Shown piece by piece: positions 31,556 through 43,100 of a stretch of DNA of 64,000 bases. The notes beneath the pieces are model-generated. The model did not search any database. It worked only from the letters and a program-made list of their open reading frames with translations, and was not told the origin of the DNA. The DNA lies in assembly GCA_016508695.1 (NCBI GenBank), contig VNKQ01000011.1, positions 248,001 through 312,000 on the forward strand. The letters run 5' to 3'. Made by a program: the position numbers and the translations under genes. How positions within the stretch are numbered: the first letter of the stretch is position 1; every line of letters starts with the position of its first letter. The stretch comes from Hyphodiscus hymeniophilus. Lineage: Eukaryota > Ascomycota > Leotiomycetes > Helotiales > Hyphodiscaceae.

Positions 31556-33475
31556 TTTCCGAAACTTTGCTAAATCATCACCCAGTCATACCCAATATGT
31601 TGGACGCCCATGGCCCAATTCTCAGCCTGTTGGGGCTGCCTTGTTGGGCAAGCCTGGTGATTGATCATTCGTGGATGGCTGATCTCGTCAAACGAACAGA
31701 AAGCCATTTATAGCTTTCCCAAACGGAGAGGAAGTCAATTTATAGTTGGACGTGAAGTCCCACAATCAGAATAGATGGCGAGCCTACTGAATTACGATTT
31801 CAGCAATGGTCATAGAGTTACCGAAGGGAGATGCGGGTGGAGAGTGAAAAGATTGTAGGATCAAGTTCTGGAGGAGGAACGAAACAAAGGTCGTCCCCAA
31901 CAACGCTTTAAACATTGCTAAAGTTTTAGCGACCACAGGCTTAAGATTTCTCTTTGGCACACCGAAACTTCAATATCTTACCCTGCCGCCCCAGTCCGGT
32001 CTACAACAAGTGACCACGGTGTATTCCAGAGGCTGTTGTTACTTTCTGGACCTTATACCATCGTGCAACCATCCGGGGAAGGCTAGTTAGGCATCGGTGT
32101 TGATACCGAGCATGACTGTGGAGGCTAGAATTATGATCTGCTGTAGGTCGAAAGCAACACCTCGAGGATGCGAAATCATTCATTTTGAAGCACTGGACTA
32201 TCTGTCTCAAGCTGCTAATTAACGAGTTTCTGCAATTTGACTTCCTACCTACCTGGAGTATTCGTTTCTCTTCCTGTATGTTCTATTTCAGCATTTCCCC
32301 ATGTAAGCTTTGTCTGTTACAGAACATCTTTCGACGTCTGGTGTGCCATCTCTTGCTGTTTGTTTCGAAGAAAAGCCACTTGACCCAGAGTCTGGATCGC
32401 TAGGAGTCGGATTCTCACCTCTTTCTTCACCCACCTCATTATCGCCCGATGTAAGTTGCAAACGCCCTTCACCATGGGGGCAATGCTTATCTCAAGTCCA
32501 TGCCTCCCAAAAACTTCTATTCCGACTGATTTCTGTGAACCGTGAATTCGCTGCGAGAAGCCCAAACGGAATTCCCCGTCCTAGCAGCAGATGATGAACA
32601 TCATAAGCTCCACTGGAATAAACGAATTGATGAGTATCTCGTGAATCTTTACTGCAATCATGAACCCGGCAAGCTTACCTCGGTAATATCCACCTGTTCC
32701 AATAGGTCTCTTCCGATGAGAGTCTTCTCGAATAGAAGAAGGCAGACTCAAAGTGGTGAGTGCTGGTGGAGCATGTATTATACCTGATTAGCACGAGTTA
32801 TCGATTCCTTGCCATTGCACCTTAAGAGCGGCTCATTTCCCCTGGTAAGCTTTCACGCCGGTTCTAATTCGTAAAACATTTTTCTTTCAGCCCTTCTGAA
32901 TTTCAACGACCACGAATGGTCTGCGTATTCGGAAAAGAATGACCAAGGCATGGAGAAGAGATACCGCACGCGACCAGCCACTGCAAGAAAAGCCTACGCT
33001 GGAAGGCTGACTGAGTAACCAGTATATGAATATAGGCAGGACCTGGAGACAAGTACAGAACCGGAATAAATGAGAAGCGCTGTGAGACAGTAATTCAGTT
33101 GTCGGTTGGGCAATAGAAAGGAGGGCATTGAAATTGTGGTCGCTCCGTGTGTTGCGAGCTGGCAGCTGGCTTTGCGCATCGTTTGTTCTGACAAGCTTTA
33201 TTGTTGTCTGAACTGCAACAAAGTCAATAAATAGCCTTGCTCCAGTTCGCAACTACCGTCGAAACCCGAAGATACCACGCAGAACGTTGCAGGAATGAAC
33301 CTCCTCTCCTCGCCGCGAGGATACTTAAGGTACGTTGGAAATGCGATTCAATGATGAACACGCGACGCGGATGAGCTTGAAGCCGTGACATCATCATCAT
33401 CATCCCATTTTCTCAAATCACCAAGTCGACATCCAACACCCTAGACAAATTACAATACCCAAACTCAACAATCCG
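31556..33475. other. Intergenic region, 1.9 kb
   Basis: No gene supported. Frames at 32310-32594 and 32542-32787 are weak. The last 200 bases are the promoter side of the NAD(P)HX dehydratase gene and contain an ATC/CAT microsatellite near 33390. Confidence 0.4.
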
Positions 33476-34630
33476 ATGTCTGGGGAATCGCCCAAAATGT
33501 CTCAAGCGACTAAAGAAATCTTGATGAAGGTCAAGAAGATGGTGCCTCCAATGTTGGAGAAATTCCACAAAGGTAGCCTCGGAATATCCATCATTCGTTC
33601 CAGCGAACTCGAATGCTGACCGATTGAAGGACAAATGGGCAGAGTCGCAGTTATAGGAGGTAGTGAGGACTATACAGGCGCTCCATACTTCTCAGCAATG
33701 GCCAGCGCAAGACTCGGATGCGACATGGTAGGACTTGTCTTTACCTAACTTTGCTCCCACTAACGAATACGACAGAGCCATGTTATCTGCGAACCTCAAG
33801 CATCACAAGTCATTAAGACATACTCCCCAAACCTCATGGTACACCCTCTGATGCGACAATCAAGCCATGCCAGTACCTCCGACTCTGCCTCCTCAATTGC
33901 CAAAAGCGTCATCGACATGCTGCCTCGACTACATGTTTTGGTGATTGGGCCGGGCTTGGGACGTGACTCTCTGATGCAAGATACAGTTTCACGGGTCATC
34001 GAAGCTGCGAGGAAGGTAGACATGCCTATAGTTTTGGATGCGGATGGTTTGAACATCGCGCAAACAAAGCCGGATTTGATACACGGATACCGAGAGTGCA
34101 TATTGACGCCTAACGTGGTGGAATTCGGACGACTGTGTAAGGCTAAGGGACTCGATCCCACAGGGTTGGATAATGGCCAAGGAGCGGAGAAACTGGCACA
34201 AGCTTTCGGGGGGTCACGATCATTCAGAAGGGTGCTAAGGACTACATTTCGAATGGAGAGCAGACGTATGTTAGCGATCTTGAAGGTGGCTTGAAGAGAA
34301 GTGGCGGTCAGGGCGACACATTAACAGGGAGTCTGGCCACGTTCTTGGCATGGAGGAAGGCATATCTCGACAAGATTTGGGATCATGATGGTGAACTTGA
34401 TAAGCATGAACTGTTGGCACTCGCAGCTTTTGGTGGGAGTTCCGTCACGAGAGTAAGTGCATCCTTATTCCATAGTCTGTCCTGAGAAGTCACTTTGCTG
34501 ATTGATTAAATAGGAGTGCTCGAGACTGGCGTTCTCAAAGAAGGGGAGAAGTTTGCAGGCAAGTGACCTGACTGACGAGGTCTACGTTGCGTTCACGAAT
34601 CTCTTCGAAGGCTCAAGTTCAAAGTTATGA
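33476..34630 (+). CDS. ADP/ATP-dependent (S)-NAD(P)HX dehydratase, with a one-base frameshift
   Basis: Repair enzyme that dehydrates hydrated NADH/NADPH back to the cofactor, using ATP or ADP; ribokinase-like fold. Exons are 33476-33572, 33630-33727, 33776-34452 and 34514-34630, with short GT-AG introns of 57, 48 and 61 bases. Family blocks are GRVAVIGGSEDYTGAPYFSA, VLVIGPGLGRD, PIVLDADGLN, CILTPNVVEF and the catalytic KRSGGQGDTLTGSLATF. The frame breaks inside GGGGGG at 34208-34213. Before it the product reads AEKLAQAFGG; after it, in another frame, the expected VTIIQKGAKDY and LEGGLKRSGGQGD. One extra G would make 329 residues, a normal length. The break is a read error or a recent null allele. 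Confidence 0.88.
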
Positions 34631-34902
34631 TAGTGACGTCGCCAATTGATAATAAAGACATTAAAAAAGTATCGTTGATCAGCTCAAGTTTGACTACCAC
34701 AAAGAGGCAGAATAGTGTCAGCACAAGGACCAAATATTCAAACATTTATTTCTGCGTTTCGAACCCAGTTTCGGTATACATATACATCCCGACCGAGTAC
34801 AAACACAGTACGGAACCTCACTAGAAGTCTGAATATCAAGCAAGTAGGTGAAGTTGTTTATTCATGCAATAATTGATATGTTCCAGACCAAGTCACCACA
34901 CC

Positions 34903-37289
34903 TCATGCTAGGACAACAGGATCAAAATCTAACAAATCATGCTGCTCGTCAAATATCTCTGCCTCATAATCGAAATCGAACGTGTCGGGATCAAACGCGT
35001 TCTCCTCCAACGGTCTGAACGGAACTGGCTCGATCGGATGATCAGAACCACTACCACCACCAGAAAGACGCGTGTTCCCCACCATCCAAGCAGGAGGCGC
35101 CTCATCCAGCTCACCCAGCGACAACATCGTCCGCGTAACGTCCAGCGCCGAAGCCACATGTTGCGAGATGCGCATCACGGATGGGGAGTCTTGGATCGGA
35201 ACTCGCGTGCGCGACTGGCCTTGTGAGGAGATATCCGTGGAGCGGCCGCGGTCGCTGGAGTCCGTCGCGGATGTGGATGGTGTGAGGACCATGGGGGTGA
35301 GCGGGAGCGTGGAGGATTGGGCGTTGAAGGCCGAGTGTAGACGCTGCATTAGCCTATTTACGTCGATTGCTGCTGGAGATTCGGTTTCTAAGCGGACGAT
35401 TTCGAAGACCTCGCGTCGTAGGTCCGCGATTTCGCGGGAGTAGTGGACGTAATCTTGGGAGGGTAGTTTAGCAGGATTTCCTTTGCTAGCTTCTCTTCTG
35501 TTCTGGCTTTCTTTCGGAAAGACGGGAGCTTACATGGACTTGGAATGATTTCGTCGTCGGGAAAACATATCCTGTATACAGCATTCCACCTCTCTTCTTC
35601 CGACTTACTTTTTCTATCACGAGGTTTGAGAAGGTCTTTTTGCTCGGTAGTGAGGCCCTCGATCATCGGCGGCACCACCTTAAGCTCACATGCCGGGTCT
35701 TGCCTTTGGTGGGCTTCAAGCACTTTGTCTTCTTTGAAGAGGCTGTAGCACCGATTGCAGTATTTCAGTGAATGGCATTTGTAGATGTGTGCTCTTGAAG
35801 ATGACAGGTTAGTCTAGACTCAAATGGGAAGAGCTGGATGCTTACTTGACCCGATGGATTTGGTTGAATCCTGGACTCCTGGCACATTTCCTAAAGTCAC
35901 CGAACGAGGTCTCGACGCAGTATCGATGAGGTTCTCGTTGGTAGTACGGGCATGCCCATTTCTGGCGTGGCCATGGACTGGATTCTTCGCTGCACTTTTG
36001 CTTTTTGCGGCGGTTCTGTTCACCCGAATCTGGGAATTCGTCGTCTTCGCCGTTGAATCTTCGCTTCTCGCCTGTCGAATTGGCTTTTGGATTCGCTTTT
36101 GAGTTCTCTTGCTGAGAGTCACTGAGAGGCTCGGAAGAGGCAGCATTATCAGAAGCTTGTTGCCGTGTCACTAGCTGGGCTTCCCATGAGTCGAACAAAG
36201 TCGACAAAGAGCTAAGTATAGGCTCTGCGCTTTCGCGAGGTATACGACTGAGTAATCGTCTGGTTGGGAGGAGAAAATCGTGAGGATCTGCTTCGACCGC
36301 ATAGCACTTGACGTCGGTGCCGCTCTGTTCTTCGTAATATGATCGCATATCATCCCCACTGTCATCTGTTGTATCATAACTTTGGACGGATCCAATAGAG
36401 GAAGTTTCAGAGGGAGAAGACGTTCTTTCACTCTGGAGACTTCGAGACAGCCAAGAACTATATATCCTGTCAGAACACTGGGGGTACTCCCAATTGAGGA
36501 TTCGGGACCTTACTCTATATCAGGTGTCTCTGTAATCTGAACAGTTGACATAGCTTCCTTCGAGATTTCCTGACAGCTCTTTTGAGAAGCTAGAAGTTCG
36601 ACTCTTGCATGGGATTTATTGCGTAGTTTGTTCTGTATGCACCGCTTGATGACAGTCAGGGTCGTTGCAATTGCAGACAGAGATTGAAGAGGGCGTTGCG
36701 GTGTAGTTAAAAAAGGGTTGAATCCATAAGGTTGATAAGATGGTGCGGCTGTGCTGAAGGTAGGACGATATTTATACAAGATAGAGGACAACTGGGATTG
36801 GTGATCAATGAGGTCAGACTCGCCATCAGAATCCCAGGCACCTGCTACTATGATGACATCTTCAGTTAATATGGGAGAGTTAAATTTATTCCCTCCGCGA
36901 GTGGCTGGGGTAGTCGTGGTAGAACTGGAGCTTGTATCTCGTGACATCGACAGCGACGGTAATGAACATGGTGAATAATCGGTGGACGGCGCGATTTTTG
37001 AGCCTCCAATGGTGGACTGGCCATACATGGGTGTTGACTCGCGTTTCTGGCCTTGCCAAGGCTCTGGGAGAGTATCAATGCCAGTATCATGGAAACTCGG
37101 TCTATCATCTTCTTCAATGTAGCTTTTGATTTTACTCGGCGCTTGCCAAGCTCGAGGAGGCGGGCTTGGTGTACGATCTTCGACATATGGTCAGCATGCA
37201 ACAATGAACTCGCGCTGGACAGTAAGTGTATTGAGCTCCACAGAAGACAGATGCTTACAAGGATCTCTTGATCGTTTGCGAGAGGCCAT
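34903..37289 (-). CDS. C2H2-type zinc-finger domain regulator of filamentous fungi
   Basis: Five exons: 37259-37289, 36514-37177, 35846-36457, 35534-35793 and 34903-35453; introns of 81, 56, 52 and 80 bases; 705 residues in frame. The start MASRKRSRDP is basic. The first half is Ser/Thr-rich and disordered. The recognisable core straddles intron 3: WACPYYQREPHRY, then CARSPGFNQIHRVK joined to AHIYKCHSLKYCNRCY. It continues with LEAHQRQDPACEL and WNAVYRICFPDDEIIPSPYY. These are the spaced Cys/His pairs of the large fungal family annotated as C2H2-type domain-containing. The tail is acidic. The acceptor of intron 4 (35454) was chosen because it restores IPSPYY and uses a CTAAAC branch; a nearer acceptor at 35490 also keeps the frame. 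Confidence 0.75.
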
Positions 37290-37921
37290 TTTCTTATGGC
37301 TATCAGGACGAAGCTGTACTGCACAGCGACCACTTTGCAGGAATGACAGTGAATTTAGATTGAGCGGGTAAAGGATTCAACTCGAATCAGCATATATACA
37401 TGCGGGTGCTTCTGGAAATAGTTTCTTTCGAATACATCATTAATTTTTTAAAGGGGAAGATGGAGATGTCGTTCCCTAACCACTCGAACCTTACGCCCAA
37501 ACTTGCGTTAAGCATTCAGGCGTTGTCTGCCTGTGGCTGAGGCTGTGTTTTAGCAAGGAAGCCAATCAGCGAATCAGCGGAGACCATTAAGCGAAGCAAC
37601 TTGCCCCCCTTAACTGTACCAGACCGTCGAACGGGATAGGTCCATCTGCGTTGCAGGCGGGAAGACAGGACCTGCTGTAGAGCAATCCTGGCATGTGTTG
37701 TGACTGCCAGCTCTTAATGCGATCCTGCGCATTGGAGTGGATAGTACTCCAAGCAATGAGGCTTCACGATCATATAAAATGTACTGGCGCACTCCCAGCA
37801 TCCATTTGGTACACGATCTGATAACCCGCCAACTCTAAGCAACGACAATCCTCTTCTACTACATATTGGTTCCACGCACCAAAGCTCTTTTGACGCCAAC
37901 TGGAGCATCTCGACTCTCGAA
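37290..37921. promoter_or_regulatory. Divergent upstream region
   Basis: About 630 bases between the C2H2 gene and a forward gene. No coding signal seen; promoter role inferred. Confidence 0.35.
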
Positions 37922-38584
37922 ATGTTAAAAGCCCAACGAGCTACTCAGTGGCGCTTCATATGCCAGAAGCGAAATGGTACTACGTACCTACACATTCTCG
38001 ACATCCTGCCTGACGACACTGGGTCAATGATAATGTCCAAGCTACGCACCGAATACTTCCGCGTGACCTCAAGGCGCCCTTACACCATCCGGGATAGGAA
38101 ACACTTATTCTGGAATGTCAGTATCGAAGTGGCTCTCCTTTCTCGAGTATGCTCCATCCGATGTTCCCCTTAGCATTAAGAATCTTAATGTCATGGTGAG
38201 CAGTATTCCTTGACCGACTTGGAAGCCCAAACCACACCAAGTCGTGTTGTAACCGCCGAGAAATATCCCGACCCAGAGCTTACTGCAGCCTTTCACCAGC
38301 CTAATGTCCTCTTCGCAGCAGAGGACTTCGTCGACAAAAATCGAAAGTTTGCCGTCAATTCTTCAGAAACATGTGAAGAAGGCAGACATGCTATCATGGT
38401 CAAACAAGGATTGAATAGGCTTGCAATGTGGATCCTGATTCTCGGGGGCGCTTTTTCCTGTGTACTTGCAGGCGTTCTGGTTGGTTTTCTGACACAGAAT
38501 GTAGGACTTGGGGTTGGAGTGACGTCCGGCATTGCAACGGTGGCTGCTTGTATAGAAACCTTTCTATTCTGGACTTATAGGTAG
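37922..38584 (+). CDS. Putative membrane protein, two C-terminal membrane segments; model uncertain
   Basis: Exon 1 is 37922-38116 and exon 2 is 38204-38584; the intron has donor GTCAGT and acceptor GCAG, 87 bases; 191 residues. Exon 1 (MLKAQRATQWRFICQKRNGT ... EYFRVTSRRPYTIRDRKHLF) resembles the short N-terminal part of small fungal proteins I cannot name. Exon 2 carries two hydrophobic stretches near the end, MWILILGGAFSCVLAGVLVG and GVGVTSGIATVAACIETFLF. The layout fits a small membrane protein with a cytosolic N-terminus. An alternative is that the intervening frame, which reads SKWLSFLEYAPSDVPLSI, is coding and the gene is frameshifted. Without homologues I cannot choose. Confidence 0.45.
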
Positions 38585-39031
38585 AATATCCAGCTCCATA
38601 TCTCGATGCATGAAACCATCAGTATGAAGGGTTTAGATGCCTCGTGGACCTGTTGGAATGCATTCAGTCGCACTGATTGAGGGGAAAGAAATTTATTGAA
38701 TGTGCGAGTGGAGGGGATGTTAATTGCGATCCTCACTCATAAATTAAATGGGAATCTTGCCTTGCTATAGCCTCAATGGTCTCAAAACAACGAGAACAAG
38801 CCTAGGTGCTAGACTATCTGCAACTTATCCCCACGGATGAGTCCCTCTGATGTAATATGAATATGAGTCTCCCAGAGTCCTATAAGCTTGGTTACCTCGA
38901 ATTATACATGGTATTATAGGGACATGATTTCTCATCTATACTTGTTTGTTTGAAGCACAAACGGGTAGTGGTGAAGATAAGTGCCAACAAAATCGTAGTT
39001 TGAGCTCTTCTACAAAAAAGCAATTCAATCC
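38585..39031. other. Convergent intergenic region
   Basis: About 450 bases, AT-rich toward 38900, holding 3' UTRs only as far as I can see. Confidence 0.45.
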
Positions 39032-39328
39032 TTAAGCTCCTCCTCCTCCACCTCCTCCTCCACCAGAGTCCCCTCCTCCAAAACCCCCTCCCATCCCTCC
39101 TCCCATCCCTCCTCCATCCCCACCTCCTCCTCCAAATCCACCTCCACCATCCCCTGCCCCCCCTCCATCACCCCCATCACCCCCGTAACCGGCTCCATAA
39201 CCAGCTCCATAGCCTCCCCCGCCAACCAAGACCGGCACCGCAGCTGATCCACCACCCATTCTACCAGGAGCTCCCGTGCGAATTGGCTGAGCGCCGCCCA
39301 TTTGGCCGCCCTTGCTTCCAAAACACAT
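39032..39328 (-). CDS. Small glycine-rich protein
   Basis: A single exon of 98 residues starting MCFGSKGGQMGGAQPIR. From about residue 38 to the end it is more than two thirds glycine, in GGG, GYGAGYG and GDGG units. There is no signal peptide. The Cys at position 2 could be a lipidation site, but that is speculation. Short fungal proteins with an MCFG start and low-complexity tail are common and uncharacterised. Low complexity makes the coding call less secure. The long frame, the ATG and the strongly biased codon positions favour a real gene. Confidence 0.5.
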   Translation of the reverse strand: MCFGSKGGQMGGAQPIRTGAPGRMGGGSAAVPVLVGGGGYGAGYGAGYGGDGGDGGGAGDGGGGFGGGGGDGGGMGGGMGGGFGGGDSGGGGGGGGGA

Positions 39329-40108
39329 GACTGGACCGTCTGGAAATTGCGGATTCTTGGCGCTGGATAGTTTGAGATTGGTTCGATGAATGGAAATATA
39401 CGAGATTTTCGGTGTCAGAGAATGATGTTTGACGACCTGACCAGCGGCGAGGGTGGAGTGGGAACTTTAAATAGAGTTGGCATAAGCGCAGCCCTGTGAT
39501 CTGCGGGATGCAGATCTGCCAAACCCTGGCAGGCAAGGTCAATAAAGTGTACGTCATAGAGTAGAGTCCTCGATCATAAATTCCTTCCAACGACTAGTTG
39601 TAGCTCTTAGATTCGGATAAACAAGCAGCCTTGGTATCAACTCATCAACCGCTAAGGTAGATCACCTCTCCATGGTGATGCGCAAATAATCATAAGTCAT
39701 GATATCAATATCCAAGCCAAGGTTCTCTCTAGCAGCCCCGCGATACAGTGCTGTAAGCGAGACATCCCCCGCAAAGCGCCACTTAGCGCTGAAACTATCG
39801 AACGTTTGTTCACACTTCATGTCAAGGCATACAATTGTTACAGTAACGCAGCAGGCCATAACGGCCGATTTTTTTTTGAAACTGGCATTCGTTGCTCAGC
39901 TCAGATGTGCAAGGCAGGTAGGATACTAGGTTGACGCAGTAAGTGTTTCTCTACCAATCGAAAGGCGGCAACGGAGTCTTCCTGCCTCCCAATTTCTCAC
40001 AATGTCACGAAAGGGGATCAAGACCACATTAAGCACAGGAATCCAGCCCGTAGTACTCTACAGCTATTTGCTATGCTAGCTAAATGCTATCGCAATCATA
40101 GTCATACA
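39329..40108. other. Intergenic region, 0.8 kb
   Basis: Promoter side of the glycine-rich gene and 3' side of the giant gene. No gene supported. Confidence 0.45.
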
Positions 40109-43100
40109 TCAAGACTCATCCGAGCCACTTTCGGCAAGCAATTGACTGTCGTCAAAGTTATTCGCATCTTCTGCACAAACGTCATCTCCGTAGCCATCAT
40201 CGTCGAACATGTTTTCGTCTTCCATGTCGTCTTCAGTAACATCCTGTACACGCCCTTCTCGTTGAACATGCTGCACCTCCTTCTTCGGGCCGAGGACAGG
40301 TTGTGCAAAGAAGGGGTGGCTCTCCAGAAGAGGCTTGCCTTGGCAAAGATATCCCATGGGTGTATGAGAGAAATCTTGGCCCTTGCGGCGTAATGCAAGA
40401 AACTCCTGCAGGAACATAAGAGGCTTCTTGCAGAAGACCTTGGAGTTGTTCTCGGTGGATGGCTCCTCCATTACTTCTGCCTCTTCATCGATCTCGCCGA
40501 CTCCATCTAGACCGAAGTCCTCCACTTCAACATTTTCGGATTTGGTATCATTTTCTCCGAGACCGAGGTATTCGCAAAGAAGAAGGTATTCGGAGAATTC
40601 GAAATACAGGCGTCCAGCAAAGATTCCCAGCTCGATCTTAAGCCATGGCGGAGCTTCCCAATCAGGATGCAGGCGAGGCACGGCATAGTATCGGAAATCA
40701 TTGAAATGCAACATCTTTCGTGTTACCGGGGCTGCGTAATTGAGGATATGGGTGGGAGGCGATTCGATATCGTTGATGAGAGAAAGGATATGCTCAGCTT
40801 CTTCAGGAATCACGATCAATGCTGCTTGAGCAACAGTCGACCATAGAATCCAGCTCACATGGCGCTGTAGCCATTAGTTAAGTACTGTTCCAGTGAAAAA
40901 GGACCTGTAAGTTACTTACCTGAAAATTATCGTACAAGCGACCCAAAGGAAGCTGAACTGTTCTAGTGAACTCCGTAGAGATGAATAGTTTCCCTGAAGT
41001 GCCTTGGCTGCCAACGCCATATTTACGCCCGAGTTTGGTTCTTCGGAGTGAGTTTACTGCAACTTCATAGCCACTTGGGTCCACTGCAAGTCTGCCAGTC
41101 TTGACAAAATTGACGATATCCTTGTGAAGCCCTGGGAATGAGAGAGCCTGGTGATGGACAGGCTTCTGCAGGACCCTGACCACTTCAACCTCGTATGCAA
41201 CCTCCCGTTCCTGTTCCACTTCTTGCAACGCTGATGCATGAACGGCATCACCAGTATCTTGAAAGCCTCTGCGCTGGCGGTTCAACTCCTTCATAAACAC
41301 TTCTACCTCGGGACACGATGTACCATTACCTACAGACGATTTGACATTGACGCCAACTCCGTATAGTTTCTCGAGCGTTTGTTGCTCAACTTGTCTAAGG
41401 GACTGAAGGTAAGTTTCTCGTTGATCGGAATCTTGGACGAAGTCCGGATTGTCCAGAGATGCTTGGATCCGACGACAGAAGTCAGTACCTTGCGAGAACC
41501 ACAGCGGCTTCAGCTGTTCGATTCCATTACATGTCTGTTCCAGTAGCCAGGATATGACATCGGATGAGTTGATCACATTTCCGAGTTGCTTGTTTCTGAA
41601 ATCGAGGATACTATGATAGACTTCTGGAGGGGCAAAAAATGCAACAGATTGTGTACTGGCAAGCTGTCGGAGTCGCATCGCAGCTTTTTCACCATGTCAG
41701 TCTGAGTTTTAGTGATTTCGATTCATCTCTCACCTTGCACCGTATGGTCCTTTGTTTGATTGAGGCCGAGAGTCAGTGCTCCTTTCGTAGATGTGCGAAA
41801 TGCTAAGTCAACTCCTCTTGTATGCGCTTCATCTAGATAAACCAGACATTCGCCCAGATCCTCGGCAAAAGGTGTGGCCAATAGGGGCATTCTTTTGCCG
41901 TGGCGATACAAAACGCAAGCTTTGTTCCCTTGGTCAAAATAAACGGCGGCGGGCGCATCGACGAATATCTCAAGCCATGTTTTCACCAGAGTAAAATTGT
42001 CCATTTCCTGAATTTGGGCTCCTGCGTCTAGAAGGACCCGGATACTCATATCGCTGATTCTCTTGAGAAGCTCCCATTCAGTCAGATGGCGACCGTGGTG
42101 ATCTGCGGCAATAACAACCTGTTGACTTCGAGGCTGGAGCAAATAAGTCAGAACTATTGTCAGAGTCAGTATTGGTTCTAGTCAGAATGGCGGGACATTA
42201 GAGAAAGGCCAATCGTTTAAGATGCAAACAAATGAGAAACGAACCTTCTGCATTGGTGTGTACTAGTCCATTCAGGTCGTGTTGTCGGATAGTCAATGGC
42301 AGCATGTGTTTCCAGTCATTAGTGCCCGAAAATCCAGTGGTCAACGTCTCAATCCCGGGCAGTGGTTGAGATCCTGGTGCGAAATGAGGAATATCCCAGC
42401 CACTTGATTGTATCTTCAACTGGAATTGTTTCGCATGCTTCGGGAAAACGAAGTTATTGAGAAAATAGTCGATGACACCCATATTATAGCGGACATGGAT
42501 GTGAATCTCGTTAAGCTGTGCTTCATCGTCCACGTTGATTGCGTTCCAATCTTTCAACGAGTCAGGAAGAGTTGAATCCTGTGTAAAGCGATCATAGATG
42601 TGGGAGGGCTCATCAGATTTCAGGACATGTTCGAGACTCTGCCGTAGTTGAATGGGATTGAGGCCGTCATAATAGAACGCTAGAACGGTGAACAAGATCG
42701 ACACATCAGGGTGACCCCACTCGGCGTTCTCCGATGGTGTGCCCTTTGCATGATACGGAACGGAGATTGGGTCTCTCGTGGGATGAAGGCCATATTGTAC
42801 CTGAAAGGTGAAGAGTGAGTCATTTTGTCTGGGTGGGTATTTCAAAACCAAGCGGTATTGAATGTTGAAGGAGAAACGCATCAGCAGTTAAGTGCACATT
42901 GAATAACACAAAGTGTAGAGAGAAGGATTGGTAACGTGAGGTAGAAATCTCGACTTACATTCCATCGCTTCTTAAGAGTCATAAGTAGAATGCGGTGCAC
43001 CAGCAAGCCTCGCAGTAAATGGAGGGTTTGCTTGGCGGCTGGCTTGTCTGGAAACATGTCGGCGATTTGGTGCGCGATCCCTGGTGAGACCTTGGCTTCT

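Noticed and set aside
32310..32787. Two overlapping forward frames that might be a decayed gene
   Set aside because: Neither shows a motif or a credible splice pattern; too weak to call a pseudogene.
35072..35443. Forward frame of 123 codons
   Set aside because: Antisense shadow of the last exon of the C2H2 gene, whose exon joins are consistent.
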